Shown piece by piece: positions 62,824 to 64,000 of a stretch of 64,000 nucleotides of DNA. The notes below the pieces were generated by a model, which worked only from the letters and a program-made list of their open reading frames with translations, was not told where the DNA came from and did no database searches. The stretch covers positions 1,364,001-1,428,000 of the forward strand of contig NZ_JAKVLR010000001.1 in the NCBI RefSeq assembly GCF_022484265.1, given 5' to 3'. This DNA is from Companilactobacillus sp. (GTDB taxonomy: Bacteria > Bacillota > Bacilli > Lactobacillales > Lactobacillaceae). Both the position numbers and the translations under genes were made by a program. Position 1 is the first letter of the stretch, and each line of letters begins with the position of its first letter.

Positions 62824-63144
62824 CTAGCCGTGAATTCCTAAAGCAATCTTAGCAAAACGACTCATCTTGTTCATATCCCAAATTGGATACCAAACTAGAT
62901 TGATGTCGCAACTTTCGATGCCATCAACTGATTCAACAGCTTGGTGAATATCATTATTGATCATATCGCTCAATGGACAACCCATGGTAGTTAGAGTCAT
63001 CGTCACAGTACATTTGGTACCTTCGATGTCGATACCATAGATCAAGCCGAGGTTAACGATATCAATACCTAATTCAGGGTCAATAACTGCTTCAAGCGCA
63101 TCAGTTATTTCGTTAACTTTTTCTTTCTTTGTTTCTTCATCCAT
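62824..63144 (-). CDS. MIP18/DUF59 family metal-sulfur cluster protein
   Basis: 106 residues. DALEAVIDPELGIDIVNLGLIYG and TMTLTTMGCPLSDMI (the conserved Cys) are the DUF59 motifs shared by SufT, PaaD and MIP18. Such proteins help to insert Fe-S clusters. It lies 15 bases after the narK-like gene with GAGGTTG before the ATG. Beside a nitrate transporter it may help to mature an Fe-S enzyme such as nitrate reductase; that is inference. Confidence 0.86.
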   Translation of the reverse strand: MDEETKKEKVNEITDALEAVIDPELGIDIVNLGLIYGIDIEGTKCTVTMTLTTMGCPLSDMINNDIHQAVESVDGIESCDINLVWYPIWDMNKMSRFAKIALGIHG

Positions 63145-63159
63145 AGTACAACCTCATTT

Positions 63160-64000
63160 CTATTTCACAATCTTACGGGCACCAGAGATGTACTCTTTTT
63201 GCAAGAGAACTAAACAAATGATAGCCACGACAGCGATTAGATAAATACCGATTTGATAACCGCCTGTTGATTGTTTGATAATTCCTAAAATAATTGGTGG
63301 GAAGTATCCACCTAGTCCACCCATGGCACCAACGAAGCCAGTTACAGCACCGGTGTTACCTGATGAAACGAATGGAACCATTTTGAAAATAATACCATTT
63401 CCTAGACCTACTAAGATACCCAATAATACCACGATTGTACTAAAGATTCCTTGAGTCTCCAAGAATAAGCCTAAAACGATTGCTACAATGATCAAAGCAA
63501 TAAAGTCATATCTCAACAAGGTCATTGGGCGGATCTTATCTGACAAGTATCCACCAACTGGACGCAACAATGTACCGATAACGGCAAAGATAGCAGCCCA
63601 GATACCAGCATCAACTAGTGATTGCGAGAACAATTTAGTCATAAATGTTGGCAACAAGTTACTCATTGACATGAAGAGTCCGAATGTTAAGAAATAAAAC
63701 AGTGCCAAGAACCAAGTATCTTTTTCCTTAGCGACTGACAATGATTTTCCGATCGTTGCTTCTTTATTAGTCTTAGATTCAGGACAGAACAACATCAAAA
63801 TTGAAAAAATCACTAAGAGCACTACTAACAAATAAAAAATTCCGTTTAAACTCATTGTCTTAACTAAACGTGGTAGGAAAAATGCTGAAAATGCAGTACC
63901 GATATTACCAACACCAGTAATACCTAAGACTAGGCCTTGCTTTTCTGGTGGGAAAAATCCGGTAACGTAGGAAACACCGATAGCAAATGATGTACCGGCC
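63160..64000 (-). CDS. narK: Nitrate/nitrite transporter, NarK-like MFS (N-terminus outside window)
   Basis: The frame is open to the right edge; the C-terminal 279 residues are visible, and an internal Met at 63855 is not the start. GVSYVTGFFPPEKQGLVLGI and TGVGNIGTAFSAFFLPRLV are the typical NarK loop, and FVSSGNTGAVTGFVGAMGGL is the second nitrate-signature motif. About seven membrane helices remain. It should import nitrate or exchange it for nitrite. It heads (as far as seen) the transcript narK-DUF59-DUF1858-DUF438; nitrate reductase genes may lie to the right. Confidence 0.88.
   Translation of the reverse strand, partial: AGTSFAIGVSYVTGFFPPEKQGLVLGITGVGNIGTAFSAFFLPRLVKTMSLNGIFYLLVVLLVIFSILMLFCPESKTNKEATIGKSLSVAKEKDTWFLALFYFLTFGLFMSMSNLLPTFMTKLFSQSLVDAGIWAAIFAVIGTLLRPVGGYLSDKIRPMTLLRYDFIALIIVAIVLGLFLETQGIFSTIVVLLGILVGLGNGIIFKMVPFVSSGNTGAVTGFVGAMGGLGGYFPPIILGIIKQSTGGYQIGIYLIAVVAIICLVLLQKEYISGARKIVK

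Overview
The window comes from a low-GC Gram-positive bacterium of the Lactobacillaceae. The gene families and, above all, the cluster of secreted proteins with paired C-terminal SLAP/DUF5776-like repeats point to the Companilactobacillus (former Lactobacillus alimentarius/farciminis) group. That placement is inferred from gene content; no rRNA marker is present. No tRNA, rRNA, CRISPR array, transposase or phage gene was seen.

Layout. 1-640: end of a two-HTH regulator. 686-3981 (-): a CydD/CydC-type heterodimeric ABC exporter. 4231-8525 (+): arginine genes argC-argJ-argB-argD behind one promoter. 8675-10894: a glyoxalase-fold protein, then a YwnB/QorB-like NAD(P)-binding protein with its Rrf2-family regulator and a 17-bp palindromic operator. 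11112-12176: an unrecognised gene. 12180-15770 (-): riboflavin operon ribD-ribE-ribBA-ribH under an FMN riboswitch with its own terminator. 15827-18134 (-): a two-gene cysteine/transsulfuration operon (mccA-mccB type) behind a strong promoter, a 32-codon leader ORF with three consecutive Cys codons, and a terminator, which together look like a cysteine attenuator. 18143-21676: Na+/H+ antiporter and a MarR regulator, divergent from a DHA2 efflux pump. 21823-24402: glycerol facilitator, then three zinc-ribbon proteins.

24415-44734 is a 20-kb surface-protein locus. Five genes run leftwards and five rightwards from a centre that holds only a small YagU-like membrane protein gene. Most products have a signal peptide, a variable middle (MucBP-like repeats, BspA-type leucine-rich repeats or long tandem modules), a Ser/Pro/Asn-rich linker and two C-terminal repeats of about 65 residues ending in YRVSTNEWV-type motifs. 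No LPXTG sorting signal is visible. Recent recombination shows as a 76-bp identical tract shared by two genes, a 654-bp tandem duplication, and higher-order repeats. One gene is interrupted by a CAA-to-TAA nonsense codon.

44774-46468: an ornithine cyclodeaminase-family gene divergent from a B3/B4-domain gene. 46503-57019: a xylose/isoprimeverose/beta-glucoside region (xylB, xylA, alpha-xylosidase, GPH symporter, XylR, 6-phospho-beta-glucosidase, ROK kinase), with facing promoters, XylR-like operators and a cre site at 51763-51951. 57239-57402: a 164-nt structured element closed by a 19-bp stem. 57413-60953 (-): heterodimeric multidrug ABC exporter. 61082-64000 (-): narK-like transporter (cut by the window end), DUF59, DUF1858 and a DUF438-hemerythrin-PAS gene broken at an A7 run. 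This looks like the edge of a nitrate-respiration or redox cluster.

Start codons were moved from the longest reading frame whenever a ribosome binding site clearly favoured another codon; each entry says so. Family names rest on motifs recalled from memory, not on searches.
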